Shown: positions 10,600 through 22,226 of the stretch, piece after piece | Layout of the letters: each line of letters opens with the position of its first letter | How positions within the stretch are numbered: the stretch's first letter is position 1 | DNA from: Rhodocollybia butyracea | Taxonomy: Eukaryota > Basidiomycota > Agaricomycetes > Agaricales > Omphalotaceae | DNA: 62,628 nucleotides | Reading direction: 5' to 3' | Assembly: GCA_015501585.1 (NCBI GenBank) | Contig: JADNRY010000355.1 | Span: forward strand, 1-62,628 | The notes under the pieces: model-generated | What the model saw: the letters and a program-made list of their open reading frames with translations, nothing else | The model's database searches: none | What the model was told of the DNA's origin: nothing | Program-made: the position numbers and the translations under genes

Positions 10600-12200
10600 C
10601 AGGTCCTGTGACTGTAATTCCATTCAGTGTCTATACCCGTTCCACTGAACCAACTAATGCAGTTCTTCCTCTTCCTTTACCTTTCCTCATGCAGGTTTCC
10701 ATACGCAATGTCGTACTCAGTGCAGTCTATAGCCCTGACGTTCTGTATTCGTGTCTCTCGCTGTCTTTCTTTCCCCGACTTGGCTCAGCATGTCCCTAAG
10801 CATGTTCTGAGTGCCTCACGTTTTCCGCTCCTCACTGTTCTCATTCTTTTCCGCATCACTTTCAGGTATCCGAATGTCCCCCCAGTATCGATGTGATTCT
10901 GGGTTCCGATTTGCTTAAATCTTTGTCTGCGGCTGTTGAGCTCGTCCGTGCGTACCCCAACTCAGCCCAAGTTCTGCTAATAGTAACATTGAACCTCCAA
11001 TTACCCCTGTTTTATTTCCTTTGCCAGGTGAGCAGGCGTTGTTAAACGTTAAGTTTTGCACACTCAGTCTTCTCAAGGTTTCAACGCTATTCAGAATAGC
11101 GTTGAAACCTTGAGAAGACTGAGTGTGCGAAAAGCCTATTCACCGTGGTTCACCGTCCGCCTCTGTGTCCCGTTCAGGGGAGCAAGTCGTCAACGTGTCT
11201 GCTCAGGTTTGTTCTTTTTCCGTTGTAGGTATTGCTTTAACTTCTGGCGATAACCTAGGCCAGCAACCACTCTACCTCGGCGCACAGTATTACATTTCTC
11301 AATTCCCACTCGTCTGTCCTCACAAATTTCCTTAGGTGGGTCGCCTGATTTTCCCCAAGCTGCAACTGAAACCCATGCACATACTGCAAGCATGGATTAC
11401 AGGCATTTAGCTTATAAACATGTTCATGCTGCAATACCGTTCAATGATAGCTTGCGGTCGTTAGCTGGTCCGTCGTTTGTACCTTCAAGCTCTGTATTAC
11501 CTAGCGCACCAACTCCCGTTTCGTATGTTAAACATGAAGATTCTGCAATACCATTTGACGACAGCCTGTCCCCATTAGCTGGTCCTTCAATGTTCATACC
11601 GTCGACTCCTGTATTGCCTAGACCACCAACTTCCCATTTGTAGCTTGAACGTTCTTTCCTTGGTCATGCTGAATCTGGTCTTCGATGTTCTGTGTTCTCA
11701 TCTTCCCTACCTTTGTTGCAACGTTATACCTTGTTACATGGCATCAATACCCACGGCTTCAACCTGGCAGTGTCGGAATGTGTTCGTATATCGTCTACTC
11801 CACAGGTTTTGTCTTAATGGCCATATGTATGGTGCTTGCAATGCATTTTCCGCTGATTTCGACACTAGGCGTGAGCTCATCAATGCAGCTTTTGGTGTCA
11901 TATTGAATGCCAAAGCGAAGGAATTTTCTACTGATTCACTTCTAGAACATATAAAAGATACATTCAAGTGCGAACACCTCTGTCAACAAATTCTTAGCGC
12001 CATTAAGAAACATCTTGCTCAAATATTGCTTATAGTACCTACCGATGAGTTTTCTGCGGGCCCTGCCGTTCACCGGCGCTATCGATTATACTCAAGTCTT
12101 ACTCAAGTCTTGAACTACTGTCATTCTTTACCTTGGGTGTCGCTTGGTCATTCCGCCACTTACGTACCATACCTTCTCATACTCTGTTACGTACATTAGG
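10600..12200 (+). other. Cargo or decayed exons inside the MULE-like element
   Basis: There are coding-looking stretches in several + frames. One around 10865-11000 reads VSECPPSIDVILGSDLL. At 11392-11643 a duplicated motif reads AIPFNDSLRSLAGPSF and AIPFDDSLSPLAGPSM. At 11645-12199 an ORF contains GHMYGACNAFSADFDTRREL and a Lys/Glu-rich continuation. GT..AG pairs that could join them are present, but I cannot fix the splicing. The Pro/Ser-rich style resembles the multi-exon region at 57-58 kb. This could be a captured gene (Pack-MULE style) or the element's own decayed gene. I do not recognise the product. Confidence 0.35.
11058..11128. repeat. Perfect 35-bp inverted repeat with 1-nt spacer
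   Basis: Bases 11058-11092 are the exact reverse complement of 11094-11128, with a single A at 11093 between the arms. Pairing continues outside with TTTT opposite AAAA after one mismatch. The arms contain CAAGGTTTCAACGCTATTC and its complement. It would form a strong cruciform in DNA or hairpin in RNA. Confidence 0.95.
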
Positions 12201-12245
12201 TAATCTAATTTTTCTTTCCTCTGTATCACATCGTTGCGATTCCCT

Positions 12246-12755
12246 TCACTCCCGAAGGTCAACTGGGTCATTGCCATCCTTCTGCTTCTCCCGCCTCGTG
12301 CAATAGCTAGTATAAGCAGGGTTGGCAAACTTGAGACCATGCTCTGCAGCACCAGGAGTGAAGCCAGTAGGAGTGGGGACTCCAACCATCATCTTTGTTG
12401 CAGTGGTTCTGGGGTGCTGCTCATATGCCTCACGGAATTGCTTATCTTCAGCCGATGTAGTACGAGCAGGGTTTGGAAAGCGACTATGAGTGTGTGCAGG
12501 GTCATTTACATAGCGGTACTTTCTTATTGTAATATCATTACCCTGCTGCCCCCATTGGATCAACCATGAGCGGGAACCACATGATACTGAAAGATTTGAT
12601 AAACGAAAGATAGTCAAGGATAAGAACGGGGTTTTCGTGCAGATAGTCAAGCCCTTATACCAATTGATAGTGATCATTCCGTTTCGGAGCGGTGACCCCA
12701 ATGTGACCCTACACCACAAGTCCCAAATTTTGAAGTCCGACTGGCGGCGCATCAC
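12246..12755 (-). pseudogene. Possible MULE transposase N-terminal fragment
   Basis: The 169-aa minus-strand ORF has an uninformative first half. The second half contains KYRYVNDPAHTHSRFPNPAR, then FREAYEQHPRTTATKMMVG and PTGFTPGAAEHGLKFANPAY. The spacing His-x-His, an acidic helix, a TA..L/M..G segment and a PT..P..N..Y segment resembles the region after the zinc-binding part of basidiomycete Mutator-like transposases. The DDE core is not visible, so it would be a remnant. The assignment rests on pattern memory and on the 9-bp duplication of the host element. Confidence 0.35.
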
Positions 12756-13071
12756 AGTATTTATTACGGAACATACGTCTCATGTAGTGATAATGAACAA
12801 ACACGCATGCTTCTTTTCATATGATCATGGAGATGGAACCATGTAATGATAATTATGTATTACAGACCATTGGGATTTGGAACTGTTGAGTATCGACTTG
12901 GGCAATCCATTGGGTACAATGGGCAGCTAATTGATGGCATTGATTAGCTCACATTGAATTCAAATAAGTATACCATACAAAGGTAAATGAATGGACTACT
13001 TCCGTTGTCATCGGCAACCGATCATAATGGTCTTGGCAAACATTGATGGCGTGCACAAGAATTGCATTTTG

Positions 13072-13205
13072 CGACTTGAGTGAGACTTGACCATTTTCGA
13101 GACTTGAGTGAGACTTGAATTCATTCATTTCAGACTTGAGTAAGACTTGTAATTTACTTAGACTTGAGACTTGACCTAAGACTTGAGACTTGGGTGCAAG
13201 ACTTG
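13072..13205 (-). repeat. Right subterminal AGACTTGAG array
   Basis: About ten copies of GAGACTTGAG-type units, the reverse complement of the left-end motif, stand just inside the right terminus of the MULE-like element. Confidence 0.8.
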
Positions 13206-13229
13206 GAATTATACAGTCCGCTTTGTAGA

Positions 13230-13815
13230 TATACAATGGGAAAACCACATATTTCGCTAGATTGTTCTCCTTTCTTCATCACAAATTCCAACAATTGACT
13301 CGAGTGGTACAGCGATTATCGATTATCAGCCAGCTCTTCGATTGAAGCGTACATTTCCAAAAAAAAACCAGTTACAGCACCACACTAGCTGTTGGACTCA
13401 GAAGGTGTTGGATCTCTGGATCTTGGATATCAATCCCACGACTGTACAGAGGTATGGACTGCAGCATAGTGTGTATGTCCAAAAATGGAAGTTCCGGGAT
13501 GCGTCGGATAGTGCGGAGGCACGCCGTGTTCCACAGTCCCACTGCCAACGAAAAGGACAACCGAGAAGCGAGGAGTGCCCACGATCAAAAAATTCTATAG
13601 TCGGTAATTTATTACAATTGCGCACGGAAGCCACCGGATTTATGTGAATCATCTTACTGCGTCTACCTTCGCACTCTCGGAGTACTCCCGGAGTTACATT
13701 ACCTTTGTATTCGGGGTTTCTGGTGGATAAAGAGACCGCCTACGAGATGTATTTTGTATTCGCTCAGAGTCAGTCTTTCCTTCCTATTCGTTCTTTCTCT
13801 GTTATTTCCCTCAAC
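13230..13815. other. Leader of bHLH copy 2
   Basis: No gene. The last ~110 bases match the leader of copy 1, with a GTGGATAAAGAGACC-like stretch and a CCTATTCGTTCTTTCTCTG run before the ATG. Confidence 0.4.
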
Positions 13816-14762
13816 ATGTCTTTTGGATTTGACCCCGACCTCTCGCACTCTTTTGTGCCGCCACCGCCATTCCCCTTGGCCAACTCAATTTTTTACCTTC
13901 ATGATCAGTGCCCGACAAATCTCCCATCCCTGCCCGACTACTCTTCGTCGCTAGGTCGTACATCTCTCCATGCATCCATCCCACATCGCACTCATATTAC
14001 TTCATCCAGATTCTAGCTCACCAATGACTGCAGCGCCTCACTCCAGTTCGGCAGACTACAGCTATACACCCCTGCCTTATCCTCATCTTGAAAATGCCAT
14101 CATCTCTCATCCCTCCTTGGCTACTAATACACTTTCCGATGGACCCTATTCCGGCAGACGCAACGTCGGCTTCAATCCGTTGTCAATATCGTCGTCCGTA
14201 CCCAATGCTACTACTACCGGGCGCAGGTCAAATCGCTTTAACCCAGTCAGCGGGACTACCACGCGAGCCAGTGCGCCTGCTGCTAGCAAGAGCCCAGAAA
14301 CTAACGATGACTCGGACGAAGGCGAGGAAGAAGAGGACGCACAGTCTGCTGGAAGTGTGGACCCGTAAGTCATCCTCATATTTCCTTTCTGTACACTAAT
14401 TCTCACTCCTGATCAGTATTCTCCAAGAGGCTGTTCGTAAGAAACGGATTGCGTCTGACAAGAAGCGTCGTGGCGACGTGAGAGATGGCTTCACGTATTT
14501 AAAGTCTACGCTGCCACCAATCGACCTGAAGTTTGAGAGCAAGGTGAAAGTGCTAAACCGTGGTAAGTAACATCCTGGTCGCTCGTTGTGACATCCACTG
14601 ATGATGCTCTTTTTTTCCCCAGCTGCTAAGTATATCAAGCGACTCGAAGCCAAACTCGAGAAAGCTAACAACGAGTTACACGACTACAGGCTTCGTGATG
14701 AAACTCAAGCTTGGGCCATAGTAGCAGCTATGGATGCTGGGATTGTGCCGGGTTCCTCCTAG
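13816..14762 (+). CDS. bHLH transcription-factor-like protein, array copy 2
   Basis: Exons 13816-13954, 14010-14364, 14417-14562 and 14623-14762 join into an intact 259-aa frame with the same 1-2-1 intron phases as copy 1. The N-terminus is MSFGFDPDLSHSF. The exon 2 linker is Ser/Asn-rich and ends in the acidic DDSDEGEEEEDAQSAGS patch. The basic region and helix 1 read RKKRIASDKKRRGDVRDGF, with Gly and Val replacing the usual Asp-Leu, so helix 1 is less canonical than in copy 1. Exon 4 has a single YIKRLEAKLEKA block and ends in DAGIVPGSS. The copy lies about 600 bp right of the MULE-like element and is followed by a shortened tail block. Confidence 0.85.
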
Positions 14763-15854
14763 AGCTTCAGCATTGCCACTCAAGAAAATTCAGAAAACAA
14801 GTGTTGCGGCCTTGCTCACAACACACCAAAAACAGATTAACGACTTCTACCCGATTCCGGGTGGGTGACACTGCTATACGTATGCTCTTTCACACAATAA
14901 TCATCTATGATACGACTATCTTCTATAATCACTTTCTATGCACTATACCTTTGACACTGGTATACTCTTTGATATAGTACGACTATTTTCTATAACACAA
15001 TTATTATTTACGACACAATACTAGATACTAGATTACATTGTAGCTTACAGTACTTATTCAGGGGCTCAAATGTAGTGACCAATGAATTATCATTGACCTT
15101 CGTGTACCAGTATTGCGTTCTTAACAATACCTACTTAATTTGTGTGTCCTTGTCACCTTCTCCCCAAGGTTCTGCAGCCTAGTCAATTTTTGGCACAGAG
15201 ATTGTTCTTAACTTCTTGCTACACCGGAACCACACGCCCTGCATCTTATTATCCTTATTATTATGAAGGACTGGGTGCATACATGAGCCAGAAAGATGAC
15301 ACGACTGCGCGGCACAACTGAGATTCATCTACGCTTGTACATGAGCCTACATGGCGTCTATCTTTGGCGCTCTCTTTGGCGCTCATGGCCATATGGTGGA
15401 TTTTGATTTTGATTTTTGTATCAATATGCGCCGTTTGGATATGCACTATATTGTATAGCGTAGCGTACCTATTCTGCTAATTTTATGGCTGCAACCATAT
15501 AGCTTACCACTGGGCAGATCTCATTCGAAGCCATGTAGCATGGACCCCTTGAAATACCGGAGTGTGAAATAGTAGGACATGAATCCAGAAATTAATGCAA
15601 AGTCTATAGCATATATATAAATAAGAAACTGGCCCCCAGGAGCATTCTATTGGGTGATAGCTGAGGTCATACTTCGTAGATACTGAGACTACATACGTTC
15701 AATACGCTAGATTCTTGAGCCAGGATAATAATATCATAGAAAAAATATCATAGAAAAAAACAACCACGCTCTTATGCTGCTGGAGCCGGTGTTCAGTACT
15801 TGGACCACGTTGTGTAATAAACTTCCTTCCTACCACTCATACTTGTTCCAGGGT
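14763..15854. other. Tail of bHLH copy 2 and spacer
   Basis: After an A/T-rich spacer, the region 15100-15560 holds a shortened version of the conserved downstream block (GGTTCTGCAGCCT, TTGTTCTTAACTTCTTGCTAC, TTTTTGTATCAATATG). The TTGTGGATCGTGC segment is missing. 15560-15854 shows nothing. Confidence 0.4.
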
Positions 15855-17370
15855 TCAACAAAATCGCGGAACTCTTTGTCCTCCTAGGCATTCTGGACTA
15901 TCCCTCAGCAAGATGGTTAGTGGTTTGTGCAACTGACTTCGTATATGGAGGATGACTCTGCTGGTCAGCAGGGTTTGAATCACTCGCTGATATGTAATGA
16001 AAAGGTTCTGCAGATCATGCTGTCCCAGAGGGTGAGCCGACGCGACAAGTTTGACGATGCAAACACTCACTGGCAGTAGTAGAACAGTGGCCAAATTTGC
16101 CACTGACAGCCCTGATGTGGATGGAGTGGTAAGTACCACAATGGAAAGGGTCCAGTTGTAGATATTCACCGAAAATAAACAGGTAGTAAGTGATGCCTGG
16201 AAATCGAACAATCTCAGCCAAATCATGGCCCGTTAAAATCAAGTTAAAATAGTTAGCCCTTACCGTCTCTGTACACCACGGTGGTCAATGCAGACCAATT
16301 TCCTGAGCGGACTAAGTATATACAAGGCTGGGACTGAGAACAAAGCCACGGTCAAGAGCAAGAAAAACAACAACACACAATAAGAGAGGCCAGGGATCAG
16401 CACCAGTGTCAAGATCACTGGGGAAAAAAGAATCATTCATCAAACCCCAAAAAGCTGGACATACATCAATTCACCTGCTTCGTAAACCATCAAGATTGCC
16501 CAAAACAAGAACAATATCGATCCACCGCCGAGTGTCATACATCCAATCTGTGGAAGGGGAGAAGGGATATCTAGGAAGGAGGTGATTCATTAGTAGCAGT
16601 AGCCTGCATCGTAGGCGCGACCTACATATATGTGAATCGATCCATTGATGTACGATGTAAAAACCGGGTACCAGCATCCCACAAAGAAGATCGTGAGGCC
16701 AACGGTTAATCTGATATCTTTGTCCCAAAGTGCCCAGGTGCGCATTGTTAGAATAACTATAGTTTCACATAATAAACCACTGCAAGGACTCAGTACGGAG
16801 ATCGATTCAACAAATACCTTCTGTTAGGGCTATCCCTACGATAAACATCCCTGTTCAGGGTGTTGAACACATTAGATGAATGGACACATAAGGAGTAAGC
16901 CCAACACATACATGCAGTGGCGGTAAACAGGATATGACACGTATCTGGTTCCAAAGATTCCGCAAAGTTTACTGCCATAAGTAACGTTCAGTATCAGATA
17001 TTATCAAGCAATCGACACATTATCCTTTCCTGCAAATAAGATGCCAATCGTGTCAACAAATGGCATGTATCGTTGGACGATGTAGAGCACGTTCAGAGGT
17101 CGTAGCTTCTCAGACCAGACGACATCCAACTCCATTGGAAGCATGAGTATCCAGTCGTACAGGAAAAGCACTGCGCCCGATACTGTTTTGATTTTTGAGT
17201 GTGAGTATAGGGACAATAATGGAGAATACACACCAAGAGTATACTAGAGGAGAAACACGAAGACGATGTTCAGCAGACTCGGAGAGATAAACAGTAGTAT
17301 GAAGTACCGATATCAATGTCCTATTATCAAGATATTTGACTACTGCTTCTGGTGTTAGAGAGACAGTCAT
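15855..17370 (-). CDS. DUF6533-domain multi-spanning membrane protein
   Basis: The minus strand starts MTVSLTPEAVVKYLDNRTLI at 17370. Splicing through an apparent 10-nt exon (TATACTCTTG, about 17250) joins it to the signature VLFLYDWILMLPMELDVVW, then PLNVLYIVQRYMPFVDTIG, the core of DUF6533. Further exons give LCGIFGTRYVSYPVYRH (near 16940), MFIVGIALTEVILTMRTWALW (split across an intron near 16800) and a membrane segment LTVGLTIFFVGCWYPVF. The last exon, 16226-15855, has hydrophobic helices and ends SRVILHIRSQLHKPLTILL...VPRFC. About seven membrane helices are expected, as in this large, functionally unknown Agaricomycete family. No frame damage is obvious, but I have not verified every splice site. 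It has no copy elsewhere in the window. Confidence 0.75.
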
Positions 17371-20300
17371 GAAAGAACCTCAAAAGTGATATCGCAGCGG
17401 GGAGCCAGCAAACGATGCAAAAGGTGGGTCCAAACCACCTACTTATTTATCAGGTTCATGGAAAGACTCCTATTAAGTTGCCATCAACGGTGACCTGTGG
17501 TCATGGAGACATCTGGAGGTCCGGATAAGAAAGGTTGCCAGCTTGTATTTTCTATAATCACACAGTTGTGTGTTTGTCTGGAGTATAGATGACTCGTGGG
17601 TGGACTGAACCCCAAAGCGAATAATCAAGATGATTAAGTGGGTTTGGGTTCAATGAGGAGGGGTCAACTAGTTGTAAGGGGAATTAAGCACGATGCTCAG
17701 AGATGTAAATGTTGTAAAGATGATCAAAGGTGTAAGGATGCCCGGAGGCATAAAGATATCCCAGCTCACCAGTCAGTGATGATGAGGCTGTCCTTGAGAG
17801 GGGACCCATCATTGATCAGTAGAGGCAAGGACTTGATGTGATTTGAGTGAGGGGCTCGACGACGGCTCATCGGCACCTTGTTCGCGTGATAGTGTATCTC
17901 TGGTTGGAGCAGGAGGGGAGTTAGGAGAAGAGTTAGGGGGTGGACTATAGGAAGAGAATGCGGGTAACTAACCACGATGGCCCCAAACTTCAAAGGGACA
18001 TTTGAGGGAAGCGCTCCTCCTTCTCCGACAAATTCCAGATCCGCCTTGATCGTTTTCTGTCTAGCGTCTTTGAGCGTTTGAGAAACTGGATTCACGAGTG
18101 GACGATCCCTGTTATGCCAAAGAAAGACTCCAGAAAAGAAATTATAAGTAAAGCTTCTTCCGCCTGTGACAAGTACACAGCTTTTCAGTCATCTTTGAGC
18201 AATGGAGAGCCATTGCGACGCCGTTCGGGGTCGTACAACTACCTCACTTCAAACCCCGAACACTGGGTGCTCCCCATAAGTTGAGCCTTGAACTCGGATA
18301 TGGGGTGTCATGGAACTCAAGAGTGGTTGTGGTCTGAACGATGGCTGGGGTGCGCGACTCGTGAGGTATGCTCTGCCTTCAGGTGCAAGAGCTTTTTCAT
18401 TTTCTGAAAATGAGAATACTCCGGTCGAGATATTTCTCCTTCTCCTTTAAAGTTTTGAAGTTACGCAGCGTTTTGAAGCTCCGCAGCATTGCACACAAGG
18501 AAAGCTTACAGTTTTGGGCTGGTGTCCTCTATATATTTATAATATCTCTTTTTTTTAGCTGATTGTTTTGAAGATACCAGATGAATGCAAGATGAATGTG
18601 GTGTAGAGCGGCTAGCTGCCAATCAGGCTACCAAAGGTGTCACCAACACCGTGAAGGAAGTGTGACGCAATAATCTTTCCTCCCTATGTGAGTCCGAGTG
18701 CATTGCGTGCATTGCGTCCATACACAACGCACGCGTGAAGCAGTTGAAGCAGTATACTGCGATATCGATTGTGATTGTAAAGCGAAGCGAACTCGAAGCT
18801 TAAAGCGCCTAGGTGAAGGGTTCAGGTGAAAAAGCCGAGAGCACTGGCAAACGGCTAGCTCTACACAAGGGGCACCATTAACGCGTTCGTAGACCTCAGG
18901 CTACCAAAGATGTCACGGGCGCCGTGAAGGAAGCATTGACGCAAGATAGATTTCCAAAGTGAGTCCATACATGATGCGTGAAGCAGTAGGACAGCGACCG
19001 AATCTACATACAGTATCTAGGCGAAGAACCCTAAGTATGCATTGAAGCCGAGAGCAAAGAACATAAGATAATAATAAGAATTCCGTGTTTGAAATGATCA
19101 TTTGTTCCATCTAGTGGTTGGATGTTCAAATGTTTGAAGCGTAGCGAGAGGGGAAGAGGAAAAGCACGATAGTAACACAGCACACAGCAATAGCGAGAGC
19201 AGCGAGGGCGAAGGGCTTGAAGCAGAAGTACGAGAAAAGCAAAGCATGAGAAACCCATCCTCCACACGAAAAAAAAGTTCAAAAACACGACACCTTGACT
19301 CCCACTAAAGCCGATCCCCACCCACATCATCAGCAGCAGCATTATCACACCGGACCCTGAACATACCTCACATAACCTCCTCCCTCATCGACATCAACCA
19401 CCCTGCCTCGCCTCCCACTTGATCTTCAGTCACCTCAACATCGCGTGACTCTCCAGCGTATCCGTGTCCCCGCCCATGTCTACGTCCATTTGCACGTTGT
19501 AGCGTTAAGGACGCTGTGGGGCGTGTCCAACCCAGGGCCCCAGCTTTCACCAGAACCTGACCCGAAACCAATCCCAAATCAGTCAGCAGCGACATACTGC
19601 CAATACAACGACCTCGTGTAGCCTCGTATTCATTCCTGGGTTGAAGTCTATCTTGAACAGCGGGATCGTGCCTGTGGGCGGGGGCGTAACGTATATTGGG
19701 GGAAGCCAAGTTTGAGTGGAGGTTGAGGATTTGGGTGAGGTGTGCGGAGTTGGATAGGGTAGGACCGGGAGCAGGGATGGGACCGAGACTAGAGTTGGGA
19801 TCTGGGGTGGGACTGAGGTTACGACTAGGACTAGGACTGGGACTGGATCCGGTATCGGTGTGATTCCGGAGGAGGTATGTACGTTAAGCGGTTTAATAGA
19901 CGACTCGGGCTTCAAGGCATCGGAGGAAACCGAACCAGGGCGGCAGAAGGATGAGATCTAGGAGGTAATCTGGAGGGAAGTTGGGTATATTCGATGACGT
20001 GGTCGGTGTTGGTTCGAGAAAGCGGAAGCATAGTGTGTTGGTATCGGGTGAACGGTATCGAGTATCTTATCAAAAAAACATTTCCATCTGAATAGAACAT
20101 CTGAGTTAGTGGGCAGATCATTGGGGAGATTGGTGGATTAGACTCTGAGATCTGATTAAGGATTCTTGGGCTTCGGGATAGAGAGTTGCGATGAAAAATA
20201 CAAACGAACGAAAAAATGTTAGTCAGCCAACTGGCGCCTTTCGGTCCGTGAGCGCCTTTATTCTCTACGCCTTCGATCTTCGATTACCGTCAAGTACTTT

Positions 20301-20500
20301 CAAAATCCTTTCTTCGAGTCGTCGTCGCAGGGTCTCTGTATTATATTAGTTATCCTTGCCTTTCCCAAGCCATAGCGGCTATCTGCCCCGAGACGACTTC
20401 TATTGGTGCATTTAGATTTCGTTTCGTGCCCTAGAGGAGTGTGACGGTGTGCGGAATAAACCATACTGCATTACTGAAGCAATATCATGCCTACTTGGAT
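17371..20500. other. Intergenic with unassigned ORFs and a duplicated segment
   Basis: Minus-strand ORFs at 17766-18095, 19368-19915 and 19912-20121 are Pro/Val/Thr-rich low-complexity or short. One stretch (19800-19900) is a run of PDPVPVLVLVV-type residues from repeated GACTAGGACTGGGA-like bases. I recognise no domain and cannot build a convincing gene, although a spliced minus-strand gene from 20121 to 19031 is possible. Confidence 0.3.
18622..18995 (+). repeat. Two direct copies of a ~105-bp segment
   Basis: 18622-18745 and 18895-18995 share CAGGCTACCAAAG.TGTCAC, CGCCGTGAAGGAAG-like bases, TGACGCAA and GTGAGTCC..AC..TGCGTGAAGCAG in the same order, separated by about 150 bases. Confidence 0.7.
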
Positions 20501-21341
20501 TATGGTCTCCTACAACGAACAATATAATTCTGATGCGCTCGATGGATCTATGGCAATACTGTCTCCAGCTCCAGCTATCTTACATGTCCAGTGGCACGGC
20601 GGCAGAGCGACGAATGAATTTGCCTACAATATAACGCACAAGAAAGCATCTCAGGTTTGTGCGTAAACTCACCTTCACCGCCTCTATCTTCGTGATTTCC
20701 TTTACTCCACAGCTCCAGCTTTGCATAGTGACGTGGTGCATCGTCGAATGCGTTGGTGTCGAAGTAAACACTACCTTGGATGCATATCCGTTATCGATTA
20801 TTTTTTTGAACCTCCTTTTCTGTCGCAATTTCGGATTTCAGGCTGTTTGCAGAGCAGTTCTGTTTTATAGTCAGAGTCTGAAACTAAAAAGTTCTCGCAA
20901 GCACGCACGGAAGTAAAGTTCATGTCAAACCTCTCGTCTTGCTTCAAGTGTTCCTACTTCCATTCCTTGTTTTGAATGAGCTAAATTTGGCTAAATCGGG
21001 TGTCCAGTGACGCGTCCTTCGGAAGGTAAACCTGCTACTTCCTTTCGCACAAAGCCTCTCCAAGCAGTGAGAACATGAAATATCAGGTCCACATTCAACT
21101 CCTCGCTACGTCACCCAGTGATCAGCCAGTGATCAGCAGAACCGCCGACATCATGCATCAGCGGCGCCCCGCTGATTAATCATTAGAGCTGTGCCGAATG
21201 ATTGCGCTCATGCAATCATACTGCGAAGCACTCTCTTCTTTAAAATTTTGAGGATCGATTCGCCGTACGCTGACCCAAAATGCTGTAGCACTGATAAGTA
21301 TAAGAGTCTGCTTCTGTTTTTTTTTGCTTTTCACCTTCGAC
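20501..21341. other. Duplicated upstream segment and leader of bHLH copy 3
   Basis: Positions 20830-21110 align with 36230-36530 (CGCACGGAAGTAAA, TTCCTACTTCCATT, TTGAATGAGCT, GGTGTCCA, CCTCTCCAA). A short minus ORF (20580-20828) contains IIDNGYASKVVFTSTPTHST, which I do not recognise. The final ~60 bases are the T-rich leader before the copy 3 ATG. Confidence 0.4.
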
Positions 21342-22226
21342 ATGTCTTTTGGCTTCGATCCCATCCTCTCGCACTCTTCCTTTGTGCCGCTGCCCTTGGA
21401 CAACTTGATGGATTACCCTCAGTCATCTCAACCCGACTACTTCGCGTTAGGTCGTACGTCTCTCAGCTTGCTTGCATCTTACATCGCACTCATATTCCTT
21501 CATCTAGTTTCTAGCTCATCAATGACCACGCCTCACTCCAGTTTGGCAGACTACGGCTATACACCCCGGTCTTATAATCCTCATCTTGAGAATGCTATCA
21601 TCTCTCATCCCACTTTGGCTGGTACGCTTGCTGACGGACCGCATTCCGGCAGACACAACCTTGGTTTCGATCCGTCGCCATCGCCGTCCGTACCCAACTC
21701 TACTACTGGGCGCGCTACGATGCGAGCCAGTACACCTACTGCTAAGAGCCCAAACTGCAAGACCGTGACTAGCAACGCTGACTCGGATGAAGGCGAGGAT
21801 GGACAGTCTGTTGAAAGTGCGGACCCGTAAGTAATTTTCGTATTTTTTTTCTGTACACTAATTCTCTTAATCAGTATTCTCCAAGAGGCTGTTCGTAGGA
21901 GACGGGTTACGTCTGATCAGAAACGTCGTGACGACTTGAGAGATGGGTTCACGTATTTAAAGTCTACGTTGCCGCCAGTCAACCCAAAGTTTGAGAGCAA
22001 GGCGAAAGTGCTACACCGAGGTAAGCACATCTTGGTGCTCGTTGCGACATCAGCTGATGATACTCTTTTCTCCCCAGCTGCTAGGCATATTGGGCGACTC
22101 GAAGCCAAACTCGAGACAGCTAAGAACGAGATCAGGCGACTCGAGACGGCTAACGACGAGTTAAACGCCTACAGGCTTCGTGATGCCAATGAAGCTCGTG
22201 CCTGGGACAACCTCAGCAGCTATTGA
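21342..22226 (+). CDS. bHLH transcription-factor-like protein, array copy 3
   Basis: Exons 21342-21450, 21508-21826, 21875-22020 and 22078-22226 give an intact 240-aa frame, the shortest of the complete copies. The shortening is in exon 1 (MSFGFDPILSHSSFVPLPLD, lacking the PPPP stretch) and in the linker, whose acidic patch is reduced to DEGEDGQS. The basic region and helix 1 read RRRRVTSDQKRRDDLRDGF, and the loop contains LPPVNPK. Exon 4 carries HIGRLEAKLETAKNEIRRLE, a two-block coiled coil, and ends WDNLSSY as in copies 1 and 4. Copies 1 and 3 share most exon 4 residues and look like close relatives. No TM-gene partner lies upstream. Confidence 0.85.

Larger units (their letters stand above)
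9907..13220. mobile_element. Mutator-like DNA transposon, 3,314 bp, 9-bp target duplication
   Basis: The nonamer CTTTGTAGA stands immediately outside both ends (9898-9906 and 13221-13229). The ends are imperfect inverted repeats, starting CGGCACATAGAATTCC on the left against CGGACTGTATAATTCC on the complement of the right. The 12 bp AATTCCAAGTCT and its complement are perfect. Both ends run into long arrays of a CAAGTCT motif in opposite orientation. A 9-bp duplication is typical of Mutator-like elements. No complete transposase is visible. A minus-strand ORF at 12246-12755 resembles the N-terminal part of some basidiomycete MULE proteins, and the rest looks like cargo or decayed exons, so the element is probably non-autonomous. 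Confidence 0.75.
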
